Positions 9,612-17,257 of a DNA stretch of 64,000 nucleotides are shown here, one piece after another (position 1 is the stretch's first letter; each line of letters opens with the position of its first letter). Source of the stretch: Anaerococcus sp. AGMB09787. Its GTDB lineage: Bacteria; Bacillota; Clostridia; Tissierellales; Peptoniphilaceae. The stretch lies in the NCBI RefSeq assembly GCF_022808955.1, contig NZ_JAKZEY010000012.1, positions 62,001-126,000 on the forward strand, in the 5' to 3' direction. The translations under genes and the position numbers were made by a program. The notes below the pieces were generated by a model that did no database searches, was not told the DNA's origin, and saw only the letters and a list, made by a program, of their open reading frames with translations.

Positions 9612-10972
9612 GAAAAGAATATACAAAAATTAAAAAAATCGAATCATCTATGATAGAAATAGAGAAGGTAACAGATGTTGCCTACAAGGCTGTAGTAAGT
9701 CTTCATGCCCTAGGAAGGGACTTTGTAGGTCAAGTTGTAAAGATCGATGATGATACTGTAACCATAGAAGTTTTTGGTAATACAGAAGAATTTTCACTAA
9801 ATGATATAGTGGTATCTTTTGAAGAAAAACCCCTAGAAATTCCTCTAAATGAATCGATACTAGGTAGGACATTCAATGGAATAGGAGAACCTATAGATAA
9901 TGGGGGTCAAATTTATTCAGACAAGACCTATTCTATAGAAGGCCTTCCATTAAACCCTGTGGCTCGTGAATACCCAAGGGACTTTATTCAAACAGGTATA
10001 TCTTCAATAGATGTACTTACAACCCTAATCCGTGGTCAAAAACTGCCAATATTTTCTGGATCAGGCCTTAGCCACAACCAGATAGCGACACAAATAGTTA
10101 GACAAGCCAAGCTCAAAACAGACGATGACTTTTGCTTTGTATTTGCTGCCATGGGAATAAAGAAGGATGAAGCTATGTTCTTTGAGGATTCCTTCAACAA
10201 GGCAGGGGTAAGGGATAAGGTAGTCATGTATGAAAACTTTGCAGACTCACCTATTATGGAAAGACTTATTGCACCCAAATGTGCCTTGACAGCTGCAGAA
10301 TACCTAGCCTTTGAGAAGGGCTACCATGTCCTTGTCCTTATAACAGATATGACTTCCTACAGTGAAGCCTTGCGTGAAGTTTCATCAATTAGGGGTGAGG
10401 TTCCCTCAAGAAAGGGCTACCCTGGCTACCTATATTCTGACCTTGCATCCATGTATGAGAGAGCAGGAATGATTGAAGGCGTAGAGGGATCAGTTACCCT
10501 TATTCCAATCCTAACCATGCCAAATGATGATATAACCCATCCAGTAGCAGACCTTACAGGCTATATTACAGAGGGACAAATAGTAATTGATAGGCAATTA
10601 TCTAACAAGGGGATTTACCCTCCTATAAATGTTCTTCCATCCCTATCCAGACTTATGAAGGATGGTATAGGTGAAGGCTACACTAGGGCAGACCACGAAG
10701 ATCTGATGAACCAACTCTACGAATCCTATTCCAAGGTTCAAGATGTAAGAAATATAGCCCAAATAGTGGGAGAAGATGATTTGTCAGATACAGATAAAAA
10801 ATACCTAGAATTTGGTATTGTCTTTGAGAGTAAATTCTTGTCCCAAGACCAAAATGAAAATAGAGAACTTGACGAATCCCTAGACCTAGGCTGGGATATC
10901 CTAAAAATTCTACCAAAGACAGAGCTTCATAGGGTTTCTAAGGAAAACTTAGATAAATTTATAGGTGATTAG
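9608..10972 (+). CDS. ntpB: V/A-type ATPase regulatory subunit B
   Basis: This is the non-catalytic nucleotide-binding-fold subunit alternating with A in the hexameric head. The 454-residue protein has [14 protein letters not shown] in place of a canonical P-loop, as expected for B, plus [13 protein letters not shown] and the segment after [11 protein letters not shown]. The start overlaps the ntpA stop by 4 nt, and ntpD begins at the next base after its stop. Length and motifs are normal. Confidence 0.96.
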   Translation: MRKEYTKIKKIESSMIEIEKVTDVAYKAVVSLHALGRDFVGQVVKIDDDTVTIEVFGNTEEFSLNDIVVSFEEKPLEIPLNESILGRTFNGIGEPIDNGGQIYSDKTYSIEGLPLNPVAREYPRDFIQTGISSIDVLTTLIRGQKLPIFSGSGLSHNQIATQIVRQAKLKTDDDFCFVFAAMGIKKDEAMFFEDSFNKAGVRDKVVMYENFADSPIMERLIAPKCALTAAEYLAFEKGYHVLVLITDMTSYSEALREVSSIRGEVPSRKGYPGYLYSDLASMYERAGMIEGVEGSVTLIPILTMPNDDITHPVADLTGYITEGQIVIDRQLSNKGIYPPINVLPSLSRLMKDGIGEGYTRADHEDLMNQLYESYSKVQDVRNIAQIVGEDDLSDTDKKYLEFGIVFESKFLSQDQNENRELDESLDLGWDILKILPKTELHRVSKENLDKFIGD

Positions 10973-11605
10973 ATGGAAACTAACAAATTATCAGCAACCA
11001 AAGCAAATTTATTGAAGGCCAAAGAAGAGCTGAAGCTTTTAAGTGGTGGCTATGAAATCCTCGATAAAAAACGAAAGGCCCTAATGAAGGCCTACGATGA
11101 TAAGGTAAAAGACCGTAACAGTCTTAATGAAGAAGTAAATAAGACTCTGGCTGATATAAAGGAAAACTTTAAAAGGGTGCTAATTACCCTAGGGGAGACA
11201 GATCTTGATTCTATTTCAAGGTCTGTGCCTATTGATAATTCATTGGAGCTTACTAGCAGCAAATTTATGCAAACAGAGATTAGTAAGATTGAATTTGAGG
11301 AAGTAGGTCTAAACTTATCATATTCCTTCTACGAAACAAATGTAGCCTTTGACCTGGCTATCCTAAGCTTTAACACCTTGAGGTCAAAAATTTTCAAATT
11401 AGCAGAACTTGATACTACAATCACTTCTCTAAACAACGAAATATCAAAGACTAGCAAAAAAGTTAATTCTTTGGAGAAGGTACAAATTCCAAAGTACAAG
11501 GAAATAATAAAAACCATCTCCCAAAGCCTTGAAGAGAAGGAGAGGGAGGACTTTTCTAAGACAAAAATTGTCAAGGAAAATAAAATTAAAAAGCAAAAAA
11601 ATTAA
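10973..11605 (+). CDS. ntpD: V/A-type ATPase subunit D (central rotor shaft)
   Basis: Subunit D is the antiparallel coiled-coil axle turning inside A3B3. The 210-residue protein begins with the family signature pattern SATKANLLKAKEELKLL. It has long helices at both ends with a globular middle, and a Lys-rich tail. It directly abuts the ntpB stop. It is the last gene of the operon and is followed by a terminator. Confidence 0.9.
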   Translation: METNKLSATKANLLKAKEELKLLSGGYEILDKKRKALMKAYDDKVKDRNSLNEEVNKTLADIKENFKRVLITLGETDLDSISRSVPIDNSLELTSSKFMQTEISKIEFEEVGLNLSYSFYETNVAFDLAILSFNTLRSKIFKLAELDTTITSLNNEISKTSKKVNSLEKVQIPKYKEIIKTISQSLEEKEREDFSKTKIVKENKIKKQKN

Positions 11606-11630
11606 GGTCCCAACTAAGCGGACCTCTTTT
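11605..11630. terminator. Bidirectional terminator between ATPase operon and scfB
   Basis: A 6-bp stem (11605-11610 with 11620-11625) is followed by TTTT on the plus strand. A T-rich run (rc of 11594-11602) follows on the minus strand. It serves the convergent ntpD and scfB genes. Confidence 0.7.
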
Positions 11631-11643
11631 AATTTGTAATATT

Positions 11644-13032
11644 TTATGCTATATTATCTTCTTTTTCAGCTTCTTTCATATATTGATAAATCTTGATGGC
11701 TATGGCCATTTCTATTCTCTTTCTAAAGAGCTTACAAGAAAATTCATAAGTATTATTTATATCACCTGTAGCATTGTAGGAATTGGCCGCACAACCTCCT
11801 GAGCAATACATATTGGCCCAGCAAGACCTACATTCTTCTTTAGAGTAGCAATTACATTGCTTAAATTGACCTACTAGGTCAGTTCTAACTATTCCATCAT
11901 CTAAGTTACCTAGAAGAAAATCTTCATTACCCACAAATTGATGGCAAGGGTAAAGGTCTCCTGTAGGTGTTACTGCCATATATTCTGTACCGGATCCACA
12001 GCCTGATATCCTCTTGTGGACACAAGGACCATTTTCTAGGTCTAGCATATAGTGGTAGAAGGTAAATTCTTCGTCTGAGTCAATTTTTTCCATCATCATA
12101 TCTGCCAATTTTTCGTATTGGTCATAGATTGTATCGAGGTGTTCATCCCTTAGGGCATAATGTTCGTCAGGATTACCTACAACTGGCTCTAGGGAAGTTC
12201 TATTGAAACCTAAGTCTAGGTAGGTTTTGATATCTTCAGTAAAGTCTAGGTTGTTGGCTGTGAAGGTTCCCCTCATATAATATTCCTTATCGCCACGTTT
12301 TTTGACGAAATTTTGGAACTTTGGCACTACTGTATCATAAGATCCCTTACCAGCTATAGTTTTTCTGAAGGCATCATGTTTTTCCTTTCTACCATCTAGG
12401 GATAGGACTACATTTTTCATATTTTCATTGAGGTAGTCAATCACCTCATCATCTAAGAGCATACCATTTGTTGTAAGGGTAAAGTTAAAGTGCTTGTTAT
12501 ATTCTTCTTCCCTGGACCTGGCATAGTCTACGGTATCTTTTACTAGGTCAAAGTTTAGTAGGGGTTCTCCACCAAAAAAGTCAATATCTAGATTGTAGTG
12601 GCTACCAGAATTTTCTATAAGGAAGTCTATGGCAGACCTTGCCACATCCTTTTTCATAATGGCATCTGGGCCATGGTACTTGCCACCCTTGGCAAAGCAG
12701 TATTCACAGGAAAGGTTGCAGGTGTGGGCAACATTTAAGCAGAGGGCCTTGATTTGGGTAGGTCTATTTACTATATCTATAGCAAGGTCCTTGTAGATAT
12801 CTTCTGAAAATAAGAAACCCTCGTCTTCTAGGTCCTTAATTTCTTGGTAGACTGCTTCAAATTCTTCATCAGAAATCTTATATCTTTCTGTAATAATTTC
12901 TCTTATATGGTCTTTATCATTTTCTTCATATAAGCCAATAGTATCATAAGTTACATCGTCAACAGCGTGAACTGAGCCACTATATATATCTAAAACAATA
13001 TTAAATCCATGGGATTTGTATTGGTGAATCAT
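11644..13032 (-). CDS. scfB: SCIFF-type radical-SAM peptide maturase ScfB
   Basis: This radical-SAM/SPASM enzyme installs Cys thioether crosslinks (sactipeptide/ranthipeptide chemistry) in the SCIFF precursor encoded next to it. Residues 1-90 form a RiPP-recognition-like N-terminal region. The radical-SAM CX3CX2C motif is at C105, C109 and C112 (CNLSCEYC). The C-terminal SPASM region is Cys-rich, for example CNCYSKEEC and CSGGCAANSY. The length of 462 fits SCIFF maturases. The start ATG has AAGGAGAT upstream. It lies 102 nt downstream of scfA, beyond a strong terminator, so it is probably expressed by read-through. Confidence 0.93.
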   Translation of the reverse strand: MIHQYKSHGFNIVLDIYSGSVHAVDDVTYDTIGLYEENDKDHIREIITERYKISDEEFEAVYQEIKDLEDEGFLFSEDIYKDLAIDIVNRPTQIKALCLNVAHTCNLSCEYCFAKGGKYHGPDAIMKKDVARSAIDFLIENSGSHYNLDIDFFGGEPLLNFDLVKDTVDYARSREEEYNKHFNFTLTTNGMLLDDEVIDYLNENMKNVVLSLDGRKEKHDAFRKTIAGKGSYDTVVPKFQNFVKKRGDKEYYMRGTFTANNLDFTEDIKTYLDLGFNRTSLEPVVGNPDEHYALRDEHLDTIYDQYEKLADMMMEKIDSDEEFTFYHYMLDLENGPCVHKRISGCGSGTEYMAVTPTGDLYPCHQFVGNEDFLLGNLDDGIVRTDLVGQFKQCNCYSKEECRSCWANMYCSGGCAANSYNATGDINNTYEFSCKLFRKRIEMAIAIKIYQYMKEAEKEDNIA

Positions 13033-13091
13033 AATATCTCCTTTGTTTAAATTGAAAGTAGTGAAAATAATTTAACAAAAAATAACACAAT

Positions 13092-13125
13092 AAAAAACTT
13101 ATCTAAGGATGGTCCCTAGATAAGT
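13092..13125 (-). terminator. Terminator between scfA and scfB
   Basis: A perfect 9-bp stem (13097-13105 with 13117-13125), extended inward by G-C pairs, precedes six T residues on the minus strand (rc of 13092-13097). It should end most scfA transcripts and let a fraction continue into scfB. Confidence 0.8.
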
Positions 13126-13134
13126 CAAAATCAA

Positions 13135-13284
13135 TTATTTATTTTTTTTGCTAACACATTCTTGATTAGCTACACCACAACTTGTTTTGCAAGCTGATTG
13201 GCAAGATGTTTGACATTCGCCACATCCACCGTTTTTCTTGCTCTTGTGGAGATTTCTTGTGTTTAAAGTTACAATTCTTTTCAT
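13135..13284 (-). CDS. scfA: SCIFF ribosomally synthesised peptide precursor
   Basis: This 49-residue ORF encodes the six-Cys precursor. It has a basic leader (MKRIVTLNTRNLHKSKK) and a core with Cys at 21, 24, 28, 32, 36 and 43 and Thr/Ser between them, matching the SCIFF (six cysteines in forty-five residues) family. The start ATG has the Shine-Dalgarno AAGGAGAG. It is the substrate of ScfB, the next gene downstream. The family is nearly universal in Clostridia; its biological role is not settled. It is easy to miss because of its length. Confidence 0.93.
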   Translation of the reverse strand: MKRIVTLNTRNLHKSKKNGGCGECQTSCQSACKTSCGVANQECVSKKNK

Positions 13285-13314
13285 ATGTACTCTCCTTTTC
13301 TTTTCTTAATAATA

Positions 13315-14664
13315 TCAGTTTTTATTAACTTTGTCAATTATTGTATAAATAAATTCTCCATCAATATTTAAATCAAAATCATTTGTTCTAAAGTAGGAGA
13401 TAGTGGAAAGAACTTCTCTGTCAATAACTTCTCCAGGCACAAGTAGGGGAATTCCTGGTGGATAGGCATAGACGTATTGGCTAGAAATCTTTCCTAGGGC
13501 TTCATCAAGTGGTGTCTTTTCCTTATTTGATGATACAGCCTCATAAATTTTCATTTTTTTCTTGGGGATATTTATTGAGACTTGCCTAGGGAATTCTTTT
13601 TTATTTATCTCCTTATCAATTTCTACCAAGGCCTGGCTTAGTCTATCAAATCCTTCATTTATATCAAAGATTGTCGCAATAAGGAGGGCGTATTCTGGAT
13701 AAGCCATCTCGACTTCTATTTTTCTATCACGAAGTAATCTTCTTAGGATTTTACCAGATATAGTCGTGTCTTTTGTAGAAATTAAGATCTTGGACCTATC
13801 TTTTTTATCATAGTCTATTATTTTTAAATTTTTAAGTTCGAGACCATAAATTTTATTTAGCTTATTGTCTAATTTCTCATATAAGTCATAGAATTTTCCA
13901 AAGTTTTCTATCATCTCATCTATACTTTGGAGGATTAGGTAGGAGGGAGAAGATGTTTGAAAAATTGCTAGATTTCTCTTTATTTCATCAAACAGCCCCC
14001 TATCATTTATGAGGAGACCTGCGCTAGGTGTGAGGGAAGATAGGTTTTTATGAAAGGATGTTACTGCCACATCAAAGCTATTTGTGTAGAGCTTATTTAG
14101 GAGCAAGTGGCTACCATGGGCGAGGTCTACTAAGAGCTTTGTCTTATACTTTTGGCATAGGTCATAAATCCTATCTAAGTCTAGAATATACCCCTCATAT
14201 GATGGTGAAGTTACGACTAGGGATCCGTAGTCTTTCTCAGCAAGTATTTTTTCGAGCTTTTGATAATTTATATCCTTAACTGCATTTACTTCATCTAGCC
14301 TTACTTCAAGATAGTCAGCATCAAGGTCATATAATTCTATGGCATTGTATACAGACTTGTGGGCGGATCTTTGCACTAATATATTTTTATTATCCTTGGT
14401 CATGGCACGAATTGATGAAAGGATGCCACTAGTTGATCCATTTGTCGTAATAAGGGCTTCTTTCACTCTATAAATTTCTGCAAGTTTATTTTGCATTGCT
14501 ATAAATAAATCCTTGGGATCATTTAAGTTATCAAAGCCTTCTATCTCTGTTAGATCTCTTCCATAGCCCAGTCTTTGATCAAGTAATTCTGATCTTTTGT
14601 TGCCAGGCATATGGAAGGGATAGTAATTTTCCTTTAAGTATTGGTCTAATTTTTCTTTTAACAT
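13315..14664 (-). CDS. Orn/Lys/Arg decarboxylase family PLP enzyme
   Basis: This is a fold-type I PLP enzyme of the group that decarboxylates ornithine, lysine or arginine. The Schiff-base Lys lies in SFHKNLSSL. The VDLAHGSH segment has Leu where most members have Glu (DEAHGAH). The C-terminal domain has YPPGIPLLVPGE. At 449 residues it is the short form without the N-terminal wing domain, like Bacillus YaaO. The substrate cannot be told from sequence. It ends 30 bp before scfA on the same strand, so the two may share transcripts. It diverges from lytR. Confidence 0.85.
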   Translation of the reverse strand: MLKEKLDQYLKENYYPFHMPGNKRSELLDQRLGYGRDLTEIEGFDNLNDPKDLFIAMQNKLAEIYRVKEALITTNGSTSGILSSIRAMTKDNKNILVQRSAHKSVYNAIELYDLDADYLEVRLDEVNAVKDINYQKLEKILAEKDYGSLVVTSPSYEGYILDLDRIYDLCQKYKTKLLVDLAHGSHLLLNKLYTNSFDVAVTSFHKNLSSLTPSAGLLINDRGLFDEIKRNLAIFQTSSPSYLILQSIDEMIENFGKFYDLYEKLDNKLNKIYGLELKNLKIIDYDKKDRSKILISTKDTTISGKILRRLLRDRKIEVEMAYPEYALLIATIFDINEGFDRLSQALVEIDKEINKKEFPRQVSINIPKKKMKIYEAVSSNKEKTPLDEALGKISSQYVYAYPPGIPLLVPGEVIDREVLSTISYFRTNDFDLNIDGEFIYTIIDKVNKN

Positions 14665-14681
14665 AGCTACCTCACCTATAC

Positions 14682-14710
14682 TTTACCCTAAAGTTTTCTT
14701 AGTATATAAT
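14682..14710 (+). promoter_or_regulatory. Promoter of lytR-like gene
   Basis: TTTACC (14682-14687) and a perfect TATAAT (14705-14710) are separated by 17 bp, just upstream of the gene at 14728. Confidence 0.6.
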
Positions 14711-14727
14711 AGGGGTAGGAGATAAGT

Positions 14728-15585
14728 ATGAGTCAAAATTTCAAGAGATTTTTAAAGATAATATTAATATTTTTGATGTTTGCAGTTTTATTTTCTGGAA
14801 TTCTACTAGTTATTGACTTTTTTAGGAATTCGGCAGAAGAGGGGAACCTCACAAGTGGTGATGAATATTTATTTTTGCTAGGAGGGGTCGATTCTACTGG
14901 AGAGAAGGAAGGAACTAGGACGGATACATTAATGCTAGTTAAAGTCGATGAAGGAGATAATTCTATAGATCTTATTTCTATTCCTAGAGATAGCCTTGTT
15001 TATATAAATGGGTCAATGGATAAGATAAATGCAGCCCATTCCTATGGGGGAATTGATCTCACTATGGAGACCATAAGAGAGTTTTTGGGGATAGACCTAT
15101 CCAAGTACCTAGTAATTTCCTTTGAGGGAGTAAGAAAGGCCATAGATGCCCTAGGGGGTGTAGATATAGAAGTAAGTGAGGATGTTGCCTATGCTATGGA
15201 CATAGAGCCTGGCATCCACCATTTTAATGGAGATGAGGCCCTAAACTATGTGAGATTTAGGAAGGGATACAATAATGCAGACCTTGGTAGGATTGATACT
15301 CAGCAAGACTTTATGGGCCAATTAATAAAGGAAGCTACCAAGATGAAAAATCTGCCTAAGCTTCCCCTAGCCTACCTAGCAGCCAGAGCCCATATAGAAA
15401 CAAATATTCCCTTTTCCAAGCTTGTAAGCCTGGGTATGAGCTTAAAGAAAGTCAACAAGGAAGATATAAATAAAGTCAAACTTTATGGAGAAGTAGTAGA
15501 TATAGACGGAATAAGTTATTACGATATATACGATGAATCTATTGAAGAGATTAGGAGGGACTACCTCTATAATTTTGCTTACTAA
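14728..15585 (+). CDS. LytR-CpsA-Psr family cell-wall glycopolymer transferase
   Basis: LCP proteins transfer undecaprenyl-linked glycopolymers to peptidoglycan outside the cell. A single N-terminal membrane segment at about residues 8-29 anchors the protein. The LCP domain follows with RTDTLMLVKVD, SIPRDS, KINAAHSYGG and the Arg-rich VRFRKGYNNADLGRIDTQQDF loop that binds the pyrophosphate lipid. At 285 residues the protein is complete. The Shine-Dalgarno is GGAGAT. Confidence 0.92.
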   Translation: MSQNFKRFLKIILIFLMFAVLFSGILLVIDFFRNSAEEGNLTSGDEYLFLLGGVDSTGEKEGTRTDTLMLVKVDEGDNSIDLISIPRDSLVYINGSMDKINAAHSYGGIDLTMETIREFLGIDLSKYLVISFEGVRKAIDALGGVDIEVSEDVAYAMDIEPGIHHFNGDEALNYVRFRKGYNNADLGRIDTQQDFMGQLIKEATKMKNLPKLPLAYLAARAHIETNIPFSKLVSLGMSLKKVNKEDINKVKLYGEVVDIDGISYYDIYDESIEEIRRDYLYNFAY

Positions 15586-15664
15586 AAATTAATAGCTAAC
15601 ATTCTTAAGGGCAATTTATATAAATTATCGTATAATATCACTAGTGATCTTATTGGAGGATAAA

Positions 15665-16183
15665 ATGGATTTAAAATCAAAAATTAGAGTTATTGAGGAC
15701 TACCCAGAAGAAGGGATATCATTTAAGGATATAACAACCCTACTTAAAGATAGGGAAGCTTTTAGAGAAGCTATAGATGAATTGGCAAGACCTTTAGAAA
15801 AATATGACTTTGACTATATAGTAGGGATAGAATCAAGAGGATTTATCTTCGGGGCAGCCCTTGCAGATAGATTAAATAAGGGATTTATTCCTATAAGAAA
15901 GCCGGGCAAACTACCAGGTAATACCAAAAAAGTTTCCTACGACCTAGAGTATGGATCAAGTGAGCTAGAAATGCACGAAGATTCTATCAAGGAAGGAGAT
16001 AAGGTCATTATAATAGATGACTTAGTAGCAACAGGTGGAAGTGCCAAGGCTGCAGCAGAGCTTATTGAAGGCTTAGGTGGAGAGGTCTCAGCCTTTGAGT
16101 TTTTAATAGAGCTAACAAGCCTTGAGGGAAAAGCAGTCCTAGAGGACTACGATATAATATCTATAGTTAAATACCACCACTAA
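15665..16183 (+). CDS. apt: Adenine phosphoribosyltransferase
   Basis: It salvages adenine to AMP with PRPP. The 172-residue protein has the N-terminal RVIEDYPEEGISFKDIT signature and the PRPP loop VIIIDDLVATGGSAKAA. I chose ATG 15665 after TTGGAGGA rather than the in-frame TTG at 15644. A TATAAT at 15631-15636 suggests its own promoter, without a good -35. A terminator follows. Confidence 0.96.
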   Translation: MDLKSKIRVIEDYPEEGISFKDITTLLKDREAFREAIDELARPLEKYDFDYIVGIESRGFIFGAALADRLNKGFIPIRKPGKLPGNTKKVSYDLEYGSSELEMHEDSIKEGDKVIIIDDLVATGGSAKAAAELIEGLGGEVSAFEFLIELTSLEGKAVLEDYDIISIVKYHH

Positions 16184-16189
16184 AGAATG

Positions 16190-16210
16190 GCCTCCTAGAG
16201 AGGCTTTTTT
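16190..16210 (+). terminator. Terminator after apt
   Basis: A 5-bp GCCTC/GAGGC stem with a CTAGA loop is followed by six T residues (16205-16210). Confidence 0.7.
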
Positions 16211-16244
16211 GATGGAAAGATAGGTTAAGATATAGAAATTTTAC

Positions 16245-16253
16245 TTATCCACA
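16245..16253. promoter_or_regulatory. Consensus DnaA box upstream of the dnaJ-like/clpB promoter
   Basis: TTATCCACA, the consensus DnaA-binding 9-mer, lies 8 bp upstream of the -35 element. A single 9-mer can occur by chance in a window of this size and base composition, so function is uncertain. Confidence 0.35.
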
Positions 16254-16260
16254 AGTTGAC

Positions 16261-16288
16261 TTGAAAAATCTTAAGGACTTAGTATAAT
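16261..16288 (+). promoter_or_regulatory. Promoter of the dnaJ-like/clpB operon
   Basis: TTGAAA (16261-16266) and TATAAT (16283-16288) are separated by 16 bp. The CtsR operator lies immediately downstream. Confidence 0.75.
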
Positions 16289-16296
16289 AATCGTAA

Positions 16297-16313
16297 GGTC
16301 AGAGATGGTCAAA
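16297..16313 (+). promoter_or_regulatory. CtsR heat-shock operator
   Basis: GGTCAGA-GAT-GGTCAAA matches the CtsR direct heptad repeat (RGTCAAA-N3-RGTCAAA) with one mismatch. It covers the predicted transcription start, where binding would block initiation. No ctsR gene is in the window. Confidence 0.82.
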
Positions 16314-16329
16314 GACGATGGAGGTAATT

Positions 16330-17256
16330 ATGAAATTTAGAGATTATTATGAAGTATTGGGAGTTGAAAAAAGCGCAAGTCCCGATGAAATTAAAAGTGC
16401 ATATAGGAAATTAGCCAAGAAATATCATCCAGACCTTCATCCAAATGATAAGGAAGCAGAAAAGAAATTTACAGAAATAAATGAGGCCTATGAAGTTCTA
16501 TCAGATAAGGATAAGAGAGATAAGTACGATAGGTTTGGTCAAAATGCAAATTTCCAAGGAGGTCAAAACTTCGATCCTCGAGATTTCGGCTTTGATTTTG
16601 GAAATTTTGGAGGCAATACTTACACATACACAAATAAAAATTCTAGCGGTTTTTCCGACTTTTTTGACACTCTTTTTGGAAGCTTTTCTAATTCTTCCAG
16701 GAAGAGTGGTGGGACAGGCAAGTTTTCTTCTTTTGGTAATGGATTTTCCAAGAAAAACAAGCAAGTACTCAACAAGTCCATAACTATATCCCTAGAAGAA
16801 GCCTTAAAGGGAACTACCAGGAAAGTCAGTATAAAGGCCGGTGGCAATTTAATAGATATAGATGTTAATATTCCTAAGGGAATCAAAAATAATAACAAGA
16901 TAAAGATCGATGCTAGTAGATATGGCATAGATGCAGACCTAGTAGTCAAGGTAAAAATAAAAGACGAAGAGGGCCTTAGACTTGATGGAATTGACCTAAT
17001 CAAGGAAGTCAAGATGACGCCATGGGAAGCATATTTTGGAGCCAAGAAAAAAATCTCAAATCTCGGTAAGTCCTTTATGGTAAATATCCCAGAGAAGGTA
17101 AATACAGGTAGTAAAATTAGACTAAAAAATAGGGGATATGAAGATAGGAAGGGCAACAGGGGAGATTTGATCCTAGAAATTATTATAGAAAATCCAAGCT
17201 CCTTAAGTGAAGAAGCTGAGAAACTTTACAAAGACTTACAAGCAATGGAGGCTTAA
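16330..17256 (+). CDS. DnaJ-class J-domain co-chaperone (CbpA-like, no zinc finger)
   Basis: It has an N-terminal J domain with the HPD motif (YHPDLHP), a Gly/Phe/Asn-rich linker at about residues 75-135, and two C-terminal substrate-binding beta domains. The Cys-rich zinc finger of classical DnaJ is missing, so it is a type II/CbpA-like protein of 308 residues. ATG 16330 is preferred because GGAGG lies just upstream, inside the alternative frame-matched start at 16318. It is co-transcribed with clpB (1 nt gap) under a CtsR operator, and likely supplies clients to DnaK/ClpB disaggregation. Confidence 0.9.
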   Translation: MKFRDYYEVLGVEKSASPDEIKSAYRKLAKKYHPDLHPNDKEAEKKFTEINEAYEVLSDKDKRDKYDRFGQNANFQGGQNFDPRDFGFDFGNFGGNTYTYTNKNSSGFSDFFDTLFGSFSNSSRKSGGTGKFSSFGNGFSKKNKQVLNKSITISLEEALKGTTRKVSIKAGGNLIDIDVNIPKGIKNNNKIKIDASRYGIDADLVVKVKIKDEEGLRLDGIDLIKEVKMTPWEAYFGAKKKISNLGKSFMVNIPEKVNTGSKIRLKNRGYEDRKGNRGDLILEIIIENPSSLSEEAEKLYKDLQAMEA

Positions 17257-17257
17257 T

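Noticed and set aside
16620-17156. Minus-strand ORF (178 codons) opposite the dnaJ-like gene
   Set aside because: It is antisense to a clear gene, is Leu/Ser-rich as shadow frames in AT-rich DNA are, and has no start signals.
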